Assembly: GCA_021295755.1 (NCBI GenBank)
Contig: JAGWBT010000013.1
Span: 5,023-55,959, forward strand
Source: Candidatus Poribacteria bacterium
Lineage (GTDB): Bacteria; Poribacteria; WGA-4E; PCPOR2b
Length of the DNA: 50,937 nucleotides
Reading direction: 5' to 3'
Part shown: one piece after another, positions 50,606 to 50,937 of the stretch
Layout of the letters: each line of letters begins with the position of its first letter
Numbering within the stretch: the stretch's first letter is position 1
Notes under the pieces: model-generated
Told to the model about the DNA's origin: nothing
What the model saw: the letters and a program-made list of their open reading frames with translations, nothing else
Database searches by the model: none
Program-made: the position numbers and the translations under genes

Positions 50606-50937
50606 ATGAAACAAACTATCACCATCGGCACACGCGGCAGCCAACTTGCTCTCTGGCAGGCAGAATATGTGAGGAAGCGTCTGAATGATCACTTTCCCAA
50701 CCGCTCGATTGAACTCAAAATCATCAAGACGACGGGGGATAGAATTACAGACCGCTCTCTCGTCGGACTCGGTAAAGGAGTTTTTACGAAGGAGATTGAA
50801 ATTGCGCTTTTGGACGGCACAATTGATCTCGCTGTCCACAGCATGAAAGATCTGCCGACAGATCTGCCTGACGGGCTCTGTATCGCCGCTATCCCCGTGC
50901 GCGAAGACCCTCGCGATGTGCTGGTCACGCAGTCTGG
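50606..50937 (+). CDS. hemC: Porphobilinogen deaminase (hydroxymethylbilane synthase), N-terminal part
   Basis: The first 110 residues are present; the gene runs off the window. TITIGTRGSQLALWQAEYV, IIKTTGDRI, GLGKGVFTKEIEIALLDG, DLAVHSMKDLPTDLP and IPVREDPRDVLV are textbook HemC motifs, including the Lys and Asp that contact the growing pyrrole chain. It polymerises four porphobilinogen units to hydroxymethylbilane, continuing the operon's pathway. Upstream there is no good Shine-Dalgarno site because a 27-bp copy of methyltransferase sequence abuts the ATG, so expression may be altered or depend on translation from the upstream microprotein. Confidence 0.95.
   Translation, partial: MKQTITIGTRGSQLALWQAEYVRKRLNDHFPNRSIELKIIKTTGDRITDRSLVGLGKGVFTKEIEIALLDGTIDLAVHSMKDLPTDLPDGLCIAAIPVREDPRDVLVTQS

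Overview
This window looks like a chromosomal contig end from an uncultured, probably Gram-negative bacterium of moderate GC content. I lean to Candidatus Poribacteria or a related sponge/marine lineage. That assignment is an inference from gene content: type IX secretion (T9SS)-style C-terminal sorting modules, a PorU/gingipain-like C25 peptidase, paired sulfatases, a phytanoyl-CoA dioxygenase-family oxygenase, Uma2 proteins and many short palindromic intergenic elements. No rRNA, tRNA or CRISPR array was seen.

Layout. 1-3.9 kb is an eroded zone: a partial VOC protein, a heptad coiled-coil protein, the last 38 codons of a T9SS-sorted protein, a MITE-like element carrying a nested insertion, a tyrosine recombinase cut after its N-terminal domain, a secreted orphan and two tandem DUF5069 genes. 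4-19.9 kb is an almost entirely minus-strand catabolic island: CocE-type hydrolase, deacetylase-like amidohydrolase, HemL-like aminotransferase, PhyH-family dioxygenase, two sulfatases, Gfo/Idh/MocA dehydrogenase, flavin monooxygenase-like protein, endonuclease III, sialidase-fold protein, small sulfotransferase-like protein and DnaJ. 20-25.7 kb holds a translationally coupled set xylB - moaC - secreted caspase-like/DUF3857/transglutaminase fusion, then Uma2. 25.8-32.8 kb holds a second copy of the MITE, a D-aminoacylase-like amidohydrolase, a lipoprotein, purC, and a minus-strand run of a TIM-barrel protein, two acidic helical proteins, a membrane protein gene broken by a MITE and a small Pro/Lys-rich protein.

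33-40.9 kb (plus strand) holds a secreted transglutaminase-like protein overlapping by 4 nt with a 2115-residue C25 (PorU/gingipain-like) peptidase that ends in a FlgD-like/T9SS sorting module. 41 kb to the end is a tetrapyrrole operon: rex, hemB, hemL, polyprenyl diphosphate synthase, an internally duplicated Met8/SirC-like protein, a CcsA/HemX-like membrane protein, hemA, and (at the window edge) hemC. A HindIII-like restriction-modification pair sits between hemA and hemC. Its endonuclease gene has an in-frame amber codon, and a 27-bp copy of methyltransferase coding sequence lies directly before hemC.

The strongest unusual signals are: (i) a TA-flanked 144-bp element whose in-silico removal exactly restores a SLATT-like membrane protein gene; (ii) the amber-interrupted restriction enzyme beside an intact methyltransferase inside a haem operon; (iii) the duplicated, half-degenerate Met8-like protein; (iv) three different secreted cysteine-protease/transglutaminase-fold proteins; and (v) a family of cacgtttcacg-type tracts found at the broken ends of several genes.
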